64,000 bases of DNA from Parashewanella sp049608225 (GTDB lineage: Bacteria; Pseudomonadota; Gammaproteobacteria; Enterobacterales; Shewanellaceae): NCBI GenBank assembly GCA_049608225.1, contig JBMYXI010000001.1, positions 1 to 64,000 on the forward strand, in the 5' to 3' direction. Below the pieces are notes generated by a model. That model saw only the letters and a program-made list of their open reading frames with translations. It was not told where the DNA came from and did no database searches. Positions 9,408 through 18,516 of this stretch are shown here, in pieces (the first letter of the stretch is position 1; each line of letters opens with the position of its first letter). A program made the position numbers and the translations under genes.

Positions 9408-9440
9408 GTGTAATGCCAGCTTAACTGACTGGCATTACGC
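9408..9440. terminator. Hairpin downstream of the cyd operon
   Basis: The arms GTAATGCCAG (9410-9419) and CTGGCATTAC (9429-9438) are perfect complements, extended by a G-T and a G-C pair, with a nine-base loop. There is no strong T-run on the minus strand, so it may be a weak terminator or an mRNA 3'-end stabiliser for cydABX. Confidence 0.5.
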
Positions 9441-9494
9441 TTATTTCGCGTCTTTATTTTTAGCTAAAAGCTCATAACACACCAAACGGTCCAT
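9441..9494 (-). CDS. Possible 17-codon mini-ORF coupled to cydX
   Basis: A 17-codon frame (MDRLVCYELLAKNKDAK) starts at an ATG that shares its A with the TGA stop of cydX (TGATG), an arrangement typical of translational coupling. It stops immediately before the hairpin at 9408-9440. Other cyd operons carry an additional small gene (ybgE) after cydX, but this peptide does not resemble YbgE. It could be chance. Confidence 0.25.
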   Translation of the reverse strand: MDRLVCYELLAKNKDAK

Positions 9495-9607
9495 CAATCG
9501 TCATCGGTTTCTCTGTCCATATTTTCTGTGTTTTCGAGCCATAGCGCATTAATGATGCCGAAGGCACAGGCAAGTAACACGCCTAAAATCCAACTGAAAT
9601 ACCACAT
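9494..9607 (-). CDS. cydX: Cytochrome bd oxidase small subunit CydX
   Basis: The 37-residue peptide begins MWYFSWILGVLLACAFGIIN and continues ALWLENTENMDRETDDD. The MWYFxWILG start is diagnostic of CydX, the single-span subunit needed for stability and activity of cytochrome bd-I. A near-perfect ribosome binding site (AGGAGGTAAC) precedes the ATG and overlaps the end of cydB, 11 bases upstream. It is the third gene of cydABX and easily missed because of its size. Confidence 0.93.
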   Translation of the reverse strand: MWYFSWILGVLLACAFGIINALWLENTENMDRETDDD

Positions 9608-9618
9608 ATTGTTACCTC

Positions 9619-10758
9619 CTAGTAAAGCGATACTTGATTGTCTTCAATATGCTTACGACTCAAGCGACCATGCATTTTATAGTAAGTCCAAATGGTGTAG
9701 CACAACACGATGGGCACTAAAATGCCCGCAGCAACCGTCATTACCGTTAGCGACATTTGGCTGGCAGTAGCATCCCACATCGTTAAACTAAAATCAGGTT
9801 CTAATGATGATGGCATCACAAATGGGAACATTGCAGTACCGCAGGTTAAAATAACCATGGCAACAGTCACTGAGCTAAAGAAGAACGCCCAACCTGAACG
9901 ATTCAGTTTACTGGCTAACACAATGAGTAAAGGCGTAACTAAACCAATAATAGGAAAAGCCCGAATCACGGGGTATAGATCATAATTTTTGAGCCATGCA
10001 CCAGCTTCAACAATCACTTGTTTGTTACGTGGATCAGACACGGCATTTCTTACTATTTCTGACTGAATGAGATAACCATCAATACCATAGATTAGCCAAA
10101 CACCGGCACCAGCAAATAGCAGCCAAAAAATAATCGCTAGCACTTGGCTTGCTTTGGCTGAACGCCTTCTTAACTCGGATTGTGTTTTCATTTGCAGCCA
10201 TGTTGCGCCTTGTAACATAAACATGGACACACAAACCAACCCAGCTAATAATCCAAATGGATTTAACAACTGCCAAAAACTGCCTTGATAACTTGCTCGC
10301 AAATATTCATCTAAGGTAAAGGGCACACCTTGCAATAAGTTTCCAAAAGCAACACCAATAATAAGCGGTGGTACAAAGCCACCAAGAAATAATGCCCAGT
10401 CCCATGTTGATCGCCATTTAGGGTTGGTGATTTTTGAACGATAATCAAAGCCCACAGGGCGAAGGTACAAAGCAAACAGTGTTAGCATCATCGCAATATA
10501 AAACCCTGAAAATGCGACAGCGTACACAGTTGGCCACGCTGCAAATAAAGCGCCCGCTCCTGTGATTAACCATACTTGATTGCCATCCCAGTGAGGTGCA
10601 ACAGAGTTAATCATCACCCGTCTATCCACATCATCTTTACCGATAATCGGTAACAGCGCGCCGACGCCCATATCAAAACCATCAGTCACTGCAAAACCAA
10701 TAAACAAAACGCCTATTAATACCCACCAAATCATCCGCGTTATTTCATAATCAAACAT
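9619..10758 (-). CDS. cydB: Cytochrome bd ubiquinol oxidase subunit II
   Basis: The 379-residue membrane protein begins MFDYEITRMIWWVLIGVLF and has the usual CydB opening GFAVTDGFDMGVGALLP. It also carries NSVAPHWDGNQVWLITGAG. Length and multiple membrane segments match CydB, which pairs with CydA in the inner membrane and supports a high-affinity, low-oxygen terminal oxidase. It follows cydA by 12 bases and precedes cydX by 11 bases. Confidence 0.97.
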   Translation of the reverse strand: MFDYEITRMIWWVLIGVLFIGFAVTDGFDMGVGALLPIIGKDDVDRRVMINSVAPHWDGNQVWLITGAGALFAAWPTVYAVAFSGFYIAMMLTLFALYLRPVGFDYRSKITNPKWRSTWDWALFLGGFVPPLIIGVAFGNLLQGVPFTLDEYLRASYQGSFWQLLNPFGLLAGLVCVSMFMLQGATWLQMKTQSELRRRSAKASQVLAIIFWLLFAGAGVWLIYGIDGYLIQSEIVRNAVSDPRNKQVIVEAGAWLKNYDLYPVIRAFPIIGLVTPLLIVLASKLNRSGWAFFFSSVTVAMVILTCGTAMFPFVMPSSLEPDFSLTMWDATASQMSLTVMTVAAGILVPIVLCYTIWTYYKMHGRLSRKHIEDNQVSLY

Positions 10759-10770
10759 AATGATTTCCTT

Positions 10771-12336
10771 CTATGCCTTATTATCAGTGAGCGTTTCAAA
10801 ATGGTATTTACCTGTTTGCAAGCTACTCGGCCCTTTGCGGATGAACTTCTGCATAAGATAAACCTCAATAATGAGCAGTACAGTATAAAACAGGGTAATA
10901 CTAATAATACTGAACCAAATATCGCTGGGGTTTAAGGTTGACGCTGACATGTGTGTCGGTAAGATTTCTGAAATTGTCCACGGTTGGCGACCATATTCAG
11001 CTACTAGCCAACCACACTCAATCGCTATCCAAGGTAAAGGTAAGCTGTATAACGCAGCCTTTAATACCCATTTTTTCTCGGCAATTTTATGACGAGTACT
11101 TTGCCAAAATGCAGCAGTGAACACCAACAACATAATAATGCCTAAGCCGACCATAACTCGAAAACTCCAAAAAATGGGCGCTACATGAGGAATACTGTCC
11201 TTCGCAGCCGCTTTGATTTGCTCTTCTGTTGCATCAACAACTTTGTCAGTAAAGCGTTTGAGCAATAATCCATAACCTAAATCACCTTTGACTTCATCGA
11301 ATGCTGCAATGGTTTGCGGATCTGTGTCCCCCCCTCGCAGTTTTTCAAGCAAAGCATAAGCCGTTATGCCTTTTCGAATGCGCTGTTCATGTTCTTCGAT
11401 AAGTTGCTTTAAGCCTGTTACTTCTTGAGAAATACTACGAGTGGCAATAATTCCCATGAGGTAAGGGATTTTAACAGCGTAATCAGTATGTTGTTTTTCT
11501 TGATTTGGCAAACCAACAACTGTGAACGCCGCTGGTGCAGGAACTGTATGCCATTCAGCTTCAATAGCAGCCAACTTTACCCGCTGCACTTCACCCACTT
11601 CATAACCCGACTCATCACCCAGCACTATCACAGATAGAATTGATGCCATGCCGAAGCTAGCCGCGATAGCAAAGGAGCGTCTTGCAAAAGGTAAATCTCG
11701 TTTCTTCAGAATATAAAAGGCGCTAATAGATAAAACGAACATCGCACCAGTGACATAACCAGACGCTACCGTGTGAACAAATTTAACTTGAGCAACTGGA
11801 TTAAATATCACTTCGGCAAAGTTAGTCATCTCCATTCGCATGGTTTGAAAGTTAAATACCGAACCAACAGGATTTTGCATCCAGCCATTAGCGATTAAAA
11901 TCCATAATGCCGATAAATTTGTGCCTAAAGCCATCAACCAAGTTGCGGCGAGATGCTGGCGTTTACTGAATCTATCCCAACCAAAAAAGAACATACCCAC
12001 AAAGGTTGATTCTAGAAAAAACGCCATCAAACCTTCAAGCGCTAACGGTGCACCGAAAATATCGCCGACATAATGAGAATAATAAGACCAGTTTGTACCA
12101 AACTGAAATTCCATGGCAATGCCTGTGGTTACACCTAAAGCGAAATTAATACCAAAGAGTTTTCCCCAAAACTTGGTCATATCTTTGTATATTTGCTTAT
12201 TGGTCATCACATACAGAGATTCCATTATCGCAAGGATAAACGACAAGCCTAAGGTTAACGGCACAAACAAGAAGTGATACATGGCAGTTAATGCAAACTG
12301 CCAACGGGAAAGTTCTACAACTTCATCAAGGATCAT
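10771..12336 (-). CDS. cydA: Cytochrome bd ubiquinol oxidase subunit I
   Basis: At 521 residues it matches the long-Q-loop CydA of proteobacteria. Residues 10-30 contain the N-terminal haem-ligand histidine region (WQFALTAMYHFLFVPLTLGL). The C-terminal part has GWLVAEYGRQPWTISEILPT, with the GRQPW signature. The protein binds haems b558, b595 and d, oxidises quinol and reduces O2 to water. It is first in cydABX. The 289-base upstream region (12337-12625) probably holds the promoter; I could not identify a clear FNR site there. Confidence 0.97.
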   Translation of the reverse strand: MILDEVVELSRWQFALTAMYHFLFVPLTLGLSFILAIMESLYVMTNKQIYKDMTKFWGKLFGINFALGVTTGIAMEFQFGTNWSYYSHYVGDIFGAPLALEGLMAFFLESTFVGMFFFGWDRFSKRQHLAATWLMALGTNLSALWILIANGWMQNPVGSVFNFQTMRMEMTNFAEVIFNPVAQVKFVHTVASGYVTGAMFVLSISAFYILKKRDLPFARRSFAIAASFGMASILSVIVLGDESGYEVGEVQRVKLAAIEAEWHTVPAPAAFTVVGLPNQEKQHTDYAVKIPYLMGIIATRSISQEVTGLKQLIEEHEQRIRKGITAYALLEKLRGGDTDPQTIAAFDEVKGDLGYGLLLKRFTDKVVDATEEQIKAAAKDSIPHVAPIFWSFRVMVGLGIIMLLVFTAAFWQSTRHKIAEKKWVLKAALYSLPLPWIAIECGWLVAEYGRQPWTISEILPTHMSASTLNPSDIWFSIISITLFYTVLLIIEVYLMQKFIRKGPSSLQTGKYHFETLTDNKA

Positions 12337-12625
12337 TTACCACTCCTTAAACAGTAAAGCGTCACAGCTATACATAACATCAAGATTAAAAGTTCAGTTT
12401 ATAAAAAGCAGCATACGCCTGTTCACTTTCCTTAAAAACCATTCAGATTAAACTGTAAAAATAAGACCTTAAGCCAAAAAATGGTGTTAACGCAATGAAA
12501 AGTAACTTAATACAAGCTTTTTAAGAGCATAGCTCACTGATCAATCATTGTCGTCCATATAACAATACACCTGTCACCCAGACAAGCAGGGTAAGTGTTA
12601 ATATGACATTACAACTTAACGTCAA

Positions 12626-13843
12626 TTAAAACTGCAACAAAACGGCTTTATATATCTGATATAAAGAATGAATGTCTTCAAGCTTCGCTCGTTCATTCAC
12701 TTGATGAATGGTTTTATTGGGTAATCCTAATTCTAGAATTTGTGTTTTTTCTGAGGCAAGAAAACGACCATCAGAAGTACCGCCCGAAGTGGATAGTCGA
12801 GGATAACTTCCTGTAACTTGATGTATCGCAGATTCTGCTTTTGACACTAAACTATCAGTTTTATTATCTTGATTAAAATAAGGTGGACAATGTCGCTCCC
12901 ATTGGATTTCAAACTGGGATAATACTGCATCAGGTAAGTCCAATTCTGATAACAGTTGTTGTATTCGTTGTTGAATATCACTAAGAGAATATCGATGACT
13001 GTATCGAATATTAAAGCAAATCTCGCATCGTCCCGGCACTATGTTATCAGTAAAATTACCAGAGTTAATGTAAGTTACTTGTAATGAGGTTCCTGGAAAA
13101 TCATCGCTACCAACATCCCACGTTAGTTGCTCTAACGCATAAACCACCATCGAAGCGATATGAATCGCATTCTTGGTATGCCCAGCGTAAGCAACATGCC
13201 CTTGCTTACCCCGAATAAACAATTTACCTGAAATCGCGCCCCTACGACCAATTTTAACCATGTCTCCACTTACTCTATCACTTGTAGGCTCGCCAACTAA
13301 GCAATAATCAGGTAATCGATTCTGCGAAGCCAAATGATCGACAATAGTGCGAGTGCCAAATTCGGCTTCACCTTCTTCGTCACTGGTCAGTAAAAATTGC
13401 CAACTTGTTTTTGGCTGAAACCCTGCATCAAGCACGTCTTCCATCGCTGCTAGCATAACAGCAAGCGAGGTTTTCATGTCAACAGCACCACGACCAATCA
13501 ATTCACCATTAACAATTTCGGCATCAAAAGGTGGTACTTGCCATAAATGTGATTCACAAGCAGGCACAACATCCGTGTGGCCAGCAAAAGCAAAGGTTTT
13601 ATCACAGCTTCCACGGTGTGCAATTAAATTACTCACCCCTTCAACTTCGTAGCATTGAACTTCAAAATCTAACTTCTGCAATTTTTGCGCAAACCAAGCC
13701 TGACAGCCAGCATCTTCTGGAGTCACAGAGGGTTTTCGGATCAAATATTGTGCGTATTTCACCGCCTTGTGATCAGCGAAGGTTTGAAAGTCTTTATCTG
13801 AATTGGCTAATTGAATGACACTTGAACGCATTGATGCTGACAT
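12626..13843 (-). CDS. dapE: Succinyl-diaminopimelate desuccinylase
   Basis: This M20-family zinc hydrolase acts in lysine/diaminopimelate synthesis, releasing succinate from N-succinyl-LL-DAP. Visible metal and active-site motifs are FAGHTDVVP, GRGAVDMKTS, TSDEEGEAEFGT, LVGEPTSD, STSGGTSDGR and NKTIHQVNE. The ATG at 13843 is preferred because GGTGGAG lies 6 bases upstream; this gives 405 residues, with an N-terminal extension of about 25 residues over typical DapE (~375-380). A GTG at 13855 is also possible. It sits alone between cydA and radA, on the same strand as both. Confidence 0.93.
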   Translation of the reverse strand: MSASMRSSVIQLANSDKDFQTFADHKAVKYAQYLIRKPSVTPEDAGCQAWFAQKLQKLDFEVQCYEVEGVSNLIAHRGSCDKTFAFAGHTDVVPACESHLWQVPPFDAEIVNGELIGRGAVDMKTSLAVMLAAMEDVLDAGFQPKTSWQFLLTSDEEGEAEFGTRTIVDHLASQNRLPDYCLVGEPTSDRVSGDMVKIGRRGAISGKLFIRGKQGHVAYAGHTKNAIHIASMVVYALEQLTWDVGSDDFPGTSLQVTYINSGNFTDNIVPGRCEICFNIRYSHRYSLSDIQQRIQQLLSELDLPDAVLSQFEIQWERHCPPYFNQDNKTDSLVSKAESAIHQVTGSYPRLSTSGGTSDGRFLASEKTQILELGLPNKTIHQVNERAKLEDIHSLYQIYKAVLLQF

Positions 13844-13987
13844 GCTTGTCTCCACCTATAGATACCTTCTCATTAGGCTTGAACAAGTTGACAGCTCAAT
13901 GACACTTTTTTTTCTTTTTAATGACAAAACATTAAATGTGTAACGAGTTAGTGTTGAAACACCGAAAAATGAATTTACTTCTGATAC

Positions 13988-15352
13988 CTAGAGTGCATCC
14001 AACGCTTCGCTTAAGGTATTCACACCAATCACTTCCATCCCTTGTGGTGGCGATTTGGGCGCGTTGGCTTTAGGCACAATGGCTTTTTTAAATCCATGTT
14101 TGGCAGCTTCCACTAAGCGCTCCTGTCCATTTGGTACTGGACGAATCTCACCTGAAAGCCCGACTTCGCCAAACACCACCATCTCATTGGGTAAAACATG
14201 TCCCCGAAAACTGGAAACCATCGCCATTAATAACGTTAAATCAGCACTGGTTTCGGTAACTTTTACACCACCAACGACGTTAACGAACACATCTTGATCA
14301 GACATTTGCAGTCCACCATGACGATGCATCACAGCCAATAACATAGCTAAGCGGTTGGCGTCCATTCCCACAGCCACACGTCTTGGGTTCGACATTGCAG
14401 AGCTATCCACCAGCACTTGCAGCTCCACCAGCAAAGGTCTGGTTCCTTCCCACACCACCATCACTAATGAACCTGAAGCCTCACCGTCTCCTCGTGATAA
14501 AAATATCGCTGACGGATTCGCTACTTCTTTGAGCCCTCGCTCCGTCATGGCAAACACGCCTAATTCGTTAATTGCGCCAAAGCGATTCTTATGAGAACGT
14601 AAAGTACGATAACGACTGTCACTATCGCCTTCAAACATCACAGAGCAATCAATACAATGTTCTAGAACTTTGGGACCAGCAAGGCTGCCATCTTTAGTGA
14701 CATGTCCCACCATAATCACCGCAATGCCTTGTTGCTTTGCAAAGCGAGTTAAATATGAAGCAGACTCTCGAACTTGTGACACACTGCCCGGCGAAGAAGA
14801 CACATCGCTCATGTGCATCACTTGAATCGAATCAATAACCAGCAGTTTAGGCTTTTCTTTTACAGCGATATCGCAAATACGCTCGACACTGGTTTCCGAC
14901 AACATTCTTAGCTTATTCGTCGGTAAACCCAGTCGATGTGCGCGCATTGCTACCTGTTGCAGAGACTCTTCACCTGTGATGTATAGCGCTGGCATGTTTT
15001 CAGCAAGTTGACATAAGGTTTGAAGTAACAAGGTACTTTTGCCTGCGCCCGGATGCCCTCCGATCAAAATTGCCGATCCCGGCACAATTCCGCCGCCCAA
15101 TACTCGATCGAACTCGTTGAATGAACTTGGAATACGCGGTAATTCATTAAGATCAATTTGATCTAAGGTTTGAACTTCACTTGATCCTTCTCCTGCATAG
15201 CCTTCAAATTGACTGCTTCGAGCACTTTTTGCTGAGCCCAACCGAACTTCTGTAATGGTGTTCCACTCTTTACAGGCGGTACACTGTCCTTGCCAGCGTG
15301 GAAAATCCTGTCCACACTCATTACATACGAATGCTGTTTTTACTTTTGCCAT
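13988..15352 (-). CDS. radA: DNA repair/recombination ATPase RadA
   Basis: The 454-residue protein has the standard RadA layout. An N-terminal zinc finger (CNECGQDFPRWQGQCTACKEW) comes first. A RecA-like ATPase follows, with Walker A GHPGAGKST around residue 100 and the RadA-specific KNRFG motif (SHKNRFGAINELGVF). The C-terminal region is Lon-protease-like. RadA promotes branch migration and processing of recombination intermediates. It is transcribed away from the PilZ gene. Confidence 0.97.
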   Translation of the reverse strand: MAKVKTAFVCNECGQDFPRWQGQCTACKEWNTITEVRLGSAKSARSSQFEGYAGEGSSEVQTLDQIDLNELPRIPSSFNEFDRVLGGGIVPGSAILIGGHPGAGKSTLLLQTLCQLAENMPALYITGEESLQQVAMRAHRLGLPTNKLRMLSETSVERICDIAVKEKPKLLVIDSIQVMHMSDVSSSPGSVSQVRESASYLTRFAKQQGIAVIMVGHVTKDGSLAGPKVLEHCIDCSVMFEGDSDSRYRTLRSHKNRFGAINELGVFAMTERGLKEVANPSAIFLSRGDGEASGSLVMVVWEGTRPLLVELQVLVDSSAMSNPRRVAVGMDANRLAMLLAVMHRHGGLQMSDQDVFVNVVGGVKVTETSADLTLLMAMVSSFRGHVLPNEMVVFGEVGLSGEIRPVPNGQERLVEAAKHGFKKAIVPKANAPKSPPQGMEVIGVNTLSEALDAL

Positions 15353-15569
15353 GATTAAGGGTATCTCAACAAGTTAAAAAAATGATAAAATGCTCAATCT
15401 ATATTCACTGATGACGTTTTAAGTCAATAGATTGGCATTGGTTTTGCTTTATATTATCGCTAATATCCTAACCAAGTTATAGCCTAGTAGTTTTATATCG
15501 TTTCTTGTTTAAATATAACAAGTAAGCTTAACAAGCTATCTCCTGAGACGCACGACAAAGAACTGACTT

Positions 15570-17936
15570 ATGAGTTTTGAAGAAGTAAAAAGCGCACTAA
15601 TCGAACAATTAAAGCCATTACTAATGGAACCCGATTTTGCCGAAATGTTTGACCTCATGACGGAACATGAATCCAGTACAAATCGCTTTTTACTGAAAAT
15701 GGAACTCAACCGTCTTGCAACAAAATGCACTCGTGTTATCGACTTAAGAGATCGCAGTGACTCTCCCTGCGAAGCAGTTGAGTTTGAAAACCAAACCCAT
15801 ATGCTGGACACCCACGCTAAAGCGTCTTTTGAGGCAGCGCTCAGTCGCTATCGAAATCAATACACCATTGGCGTCTATGAAGAAGTCATTGCTGAACATA
15901 AACAGCGCATGTCGGGTGCCAAAGTTAAAGCGAGCGAAGCAGATGAAAAAAACGAGTATTTGATCCCAGGGGTCGTACTTGGTACTTATTTCAATCGCAG
16001 TGAAGAGCGAATGAATTATAGTATTCATATCTCCGCATCACAGTCAGGGCGAGGCGAAGTAAGAGGCAGCACCATTGATCTTTCTGTCGGCGGTGCTCGA
16101 ATTCGACTTCCTGCGAAACACCCTTTTGATACTAATGCACCATTATTGATCAAACTACTTGATCTGAACGAAGAATATTACTACGAAGATCTGCATCAGG
16201 GTATCGAATACCAAATCATGGATGTCGAGCCTGAAAATGACATTTGTGTTATGCGTATGAAGCGGCTTACGGGATCTGACGATCTGACCCAAATTCTTAC
16301 TAACCTGATCCGTGGCTTTAAATTCCGATATAAAGTCGACGTTAATGAAGTGTACACCAACTCTCTCGGGTTGGGGTATGAGCGTCATTATTTACCGCAT
16401 CTTCGGCATTTACCGCTATATATTAATAATGAATCAAAAGAAATTACGCATGGATTATTAAGCCCAGATAATCAAAGCATCAGAAGTTATTTCAATGATG
16501 AGAAAGATATCTGCCAGTTACCAAAAGCACTAACTCACGATCGCATTGAAGCTTATTTATCAGAGCCAGAATCAGCGGAACATCAACTTATTTACTGCTT
16601 TACTCATATAGTAAAGGAACACACATATTATTATTCGGCAACTTTGGCTGAGCTGAAGCAACACCAACTGCAAGCACTTTTTTTCAATTTCGGCATTCAA
16701 AAAAATAGTTGGCGCGTCTTTAAAATCGACAGTTTTGCCATTGACCATGCTAAATCATATAAGACGGCAATATTACCTGGAGACGACAGTCGTTACTCGC
16801 CATTGGTTGAGCAACAGCTGGCGCGATTTTCTCACGTTGTTAATTTGATCGATTTAACCGATAACGCCACCAAGGTACAATACAAACGAGAGCAAAGCTC
16901 TGCAAACCCAAATCAGCTTAAGATATTTGCTCAGCCGAAGCTCACTAAAAACATAATGAAATACGTGTCATTAAGTTTTGCAGAACGTCGTCAAGAACCA
17001 AGATATGCCTTTAAGACTTTGGTTTCATTAACTCAAGGAAATCAAAGTATCGATGCCATTTCACACGATATTTCAACAAAGGGGATGCAAGTTACCCTTG
17101 AAACGCCTTCGAATTTCGATTCAAGCCAACCAACTTTTATTGGCTTGCCTAAGCTACAAAGTTTGGCAGGGCGGACAACACTGGCCGATTTGCCTTATAA
17201 GTTAGTCAAACAACGACGTAACGGTAAGCAACTTCACCTGTCGGCGATAGTCGGACATGTGCCCCATACCGGCGTTGAGTTTATGAACCGATTGATCATT
17301 CATAATCAAAATAAACTCAAACAGCTTACCGATACTCAAGGTAACGTCCAAGAACTTGCTGACGGATTAAAAAACCTCTTGATGAGAAGGTTGCCAACTA
17401 CACCTTATTTCATTCAAAAGACGCAGAGATCTGCTTGTTTGTCAGCCATTGGTCTCAATTCCCATATGAATGCCACTGCTGACATATTCTCAACCAATGT
17501 CAACGAAGGTATGCAATTTGATCTTGCTCCATTATTCGCAAACGGGCTCTTTAAGCCGACCATCATTAATGAGCTGCGCCGCTTAAAATCATTCCAAGAA
17601 TTAGAGCATCTTGATGTATTTATACAGCTCGCTATTCAGTCCCGTGGGCAATTTAATTTGAAGTGCGTCGCGGTTTCTGAACTTGATAGTATTGATAAAC
17701 AAAAAGCGTTTATTAGTCAAAGTGAGGAGCTCGGCAAGTTTGTAGCTTTGCGTGTTTATTTCGGCGCGACTGGCAAACCAGACATGAAATATATTAAACA
17801 AGAACGTGACTATGTTGGTATTCATGCCGCCCATAAAGCTAAGAAGCTCGATGCCATTTTATGGAATACGGTAGGAGTCGGTGAGCTGCTTGACTTCACT
17901 CATGAAGTAAAAGCAAGGTTATTTCCGTCAAATTAA
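15570..17936 (+). CDS. Large PilZ-domain protein, putative c-di-GMP receptor
   Basis: The 788-residue cytoplasmic protein contains at least two PilZ-like segments. The first is near residues 130-255, with DLSVGGARI but no clean RxxxR. The second begins near residue 470 with RRQEPRY (an RxxxR box) followed by DISTKGMQV, which fits the D/NxSxxG box. Those two boxes bind cyclic di-GMP in PilZ proteins. The C-terminal ~190 residues are unassigned. No signal peptide or membrane span is seen. It may act as a c-di-GMP effector for surface behaviour; the pilus operon starting 2 kb away is suggestive but not proof of partnership. Confidence 0.8.
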   Translation: MSFEEVKSALIEQLKPLLMEPDFAEMFDLMTEHESSTNRFLLKMELNRLATKCTRVIDLRDRSDSPCEAVEFENQTHMLDTHAKASFEAALSRYRNQYTIGVYEEVIAEHKQRMSGAKVKASEADEKNEYLIPGVVLGTYFNRSEERMNYSIHISASQSGRGEVRGSTIDLSVGGARIRLPAKHPFDTNAPLLIKLLDLNEEYYYEDLHQGIEYQIMDVEPENDICVMRMKRLTGSDDLTQILTNLIRGFKFRYKVDVNEVYTNSLGLGYERHYLPHLRHLPLYINNESKEITHGLLSPDNQSIRSYFNDEKDICQLPKALTHDRIEAYLSEPESAEHQLIYCFTHIVKEHTYYYSATLAELKQHQLQALFFNFGIQKNSWRVFKIDSFAIDHAKSYKTAILPGDDSRYSPLVEQQLARFSHVVNLIDLTDNATKVQYKREQSSANPNQLKIFAQPKLTKNIMKYVSLSFAERRQEPRYAFKTLVSLTQGNQSIDAISHDISTKGMQVTLETPSNFDSSQPTFIGLPKLQSLAGRTTLADLPYKLVKQRRNGKQLHLSAIVGHVPHTGVEFMNRLIIHNQNKLKQLTDTQGNVQELADGLKNLLMRRLPTTPYFIQKTQRSACLSAIGLNSHMNATADIFSTNVNEGMQFDLAPLFANGLFKPTIINELRRLKSFQELEHLDVFIQLAIQSRGQFNLKCVAVSELDSIDKQKAFISQSEELGKFVALRVYFGATGKPDMKYIKQERDYVGIHAAHKAKKLDAILWNTVGVGELLDFTHEVKARLFPSN

Positions 17937-18074
17937 TTATGATTCATTCCGCGATTATATATTGGAAATATTTATAACTCATTAGTAAAGTATCTAAACA
18001 AGGCGACAACAAACCATCAATTTTAATTTAATATGCTATTAAGCATTTTAAACCTAACTTTGAGGTAATGAGTT

Positions 18075-18368
18075 ATGGTTACATCAGTGAAGTCATCAAT
18101 ATTGGCTTGTAAGCCAGCAGACTCTCTTACCGCTAAAAAAGAGCGGAGAGGATCTTATGAACTATATCTTAGTCATCATGCTTATCAGCTCATCGACGAT
18201 GAAGATGAACAAGATCAAGAAAGCTCTAAGCAGAACCTGTTTGATTTTCATCAACTTTATGACGAATTATTTGCTGAGGAAAAACAAACCCCACAAACCT
18301 TAGGAGGCTTTAAGGTTTGCTGTGTCTCCAATGAAAAGTTTAAAAGGATCTTTGCGCTCCATCGTTAG
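18075..18368 (+). CDS. Hypothetical small acidic protein
   Basis: A 97-residue protein with a good ribosome binding site (GAGGT, 8-9 bases before the ATG). The middle is very acidic (IDDEDEQDQESSKQ) and the C-terminal third contains TLGGFKVCCVSNEKFKRIF. I recognise no family. It lies 138 bases after the PilZ gene on the same strand and could be its own transcription unit. The start signal makes it more likely to be a real gene than a chance frame. Confidence 0.6.
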   Translation: MVTSVKSSILACKPADSLTAKKERRGSYELYLSHHAYQLIDDEDEQDQESSKQNLFDFHQLYDELFAEEKQTPQTLGGFKVCCVSNEKFKRIFALHR

Positions 18369-18516
18369 AGTGACTTTGGTAATACACAAGCATAACTATC
18401 ATTTTGTTAATGCTGTTTGAGATCAGTAATTGTTCATGCAAATGAAGTCATTTCATTTAAGACTTATTTTAAGCACAACACTGTATCTGGCATTAGCTAC
18501 CCGTTAGAACAGGATG

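Noticed and set aside
9410..9438. Transposon terminal inverted repeats
   Set aside because: The two arms are 9 bases apart with no transposase nearby. It is a simple hairpin.
12337..12625. FNR or ArcA site before cydA
   Set aside because: Only half-matches are present (for example TGATCAATCA). None meets the consensus well enough to report.
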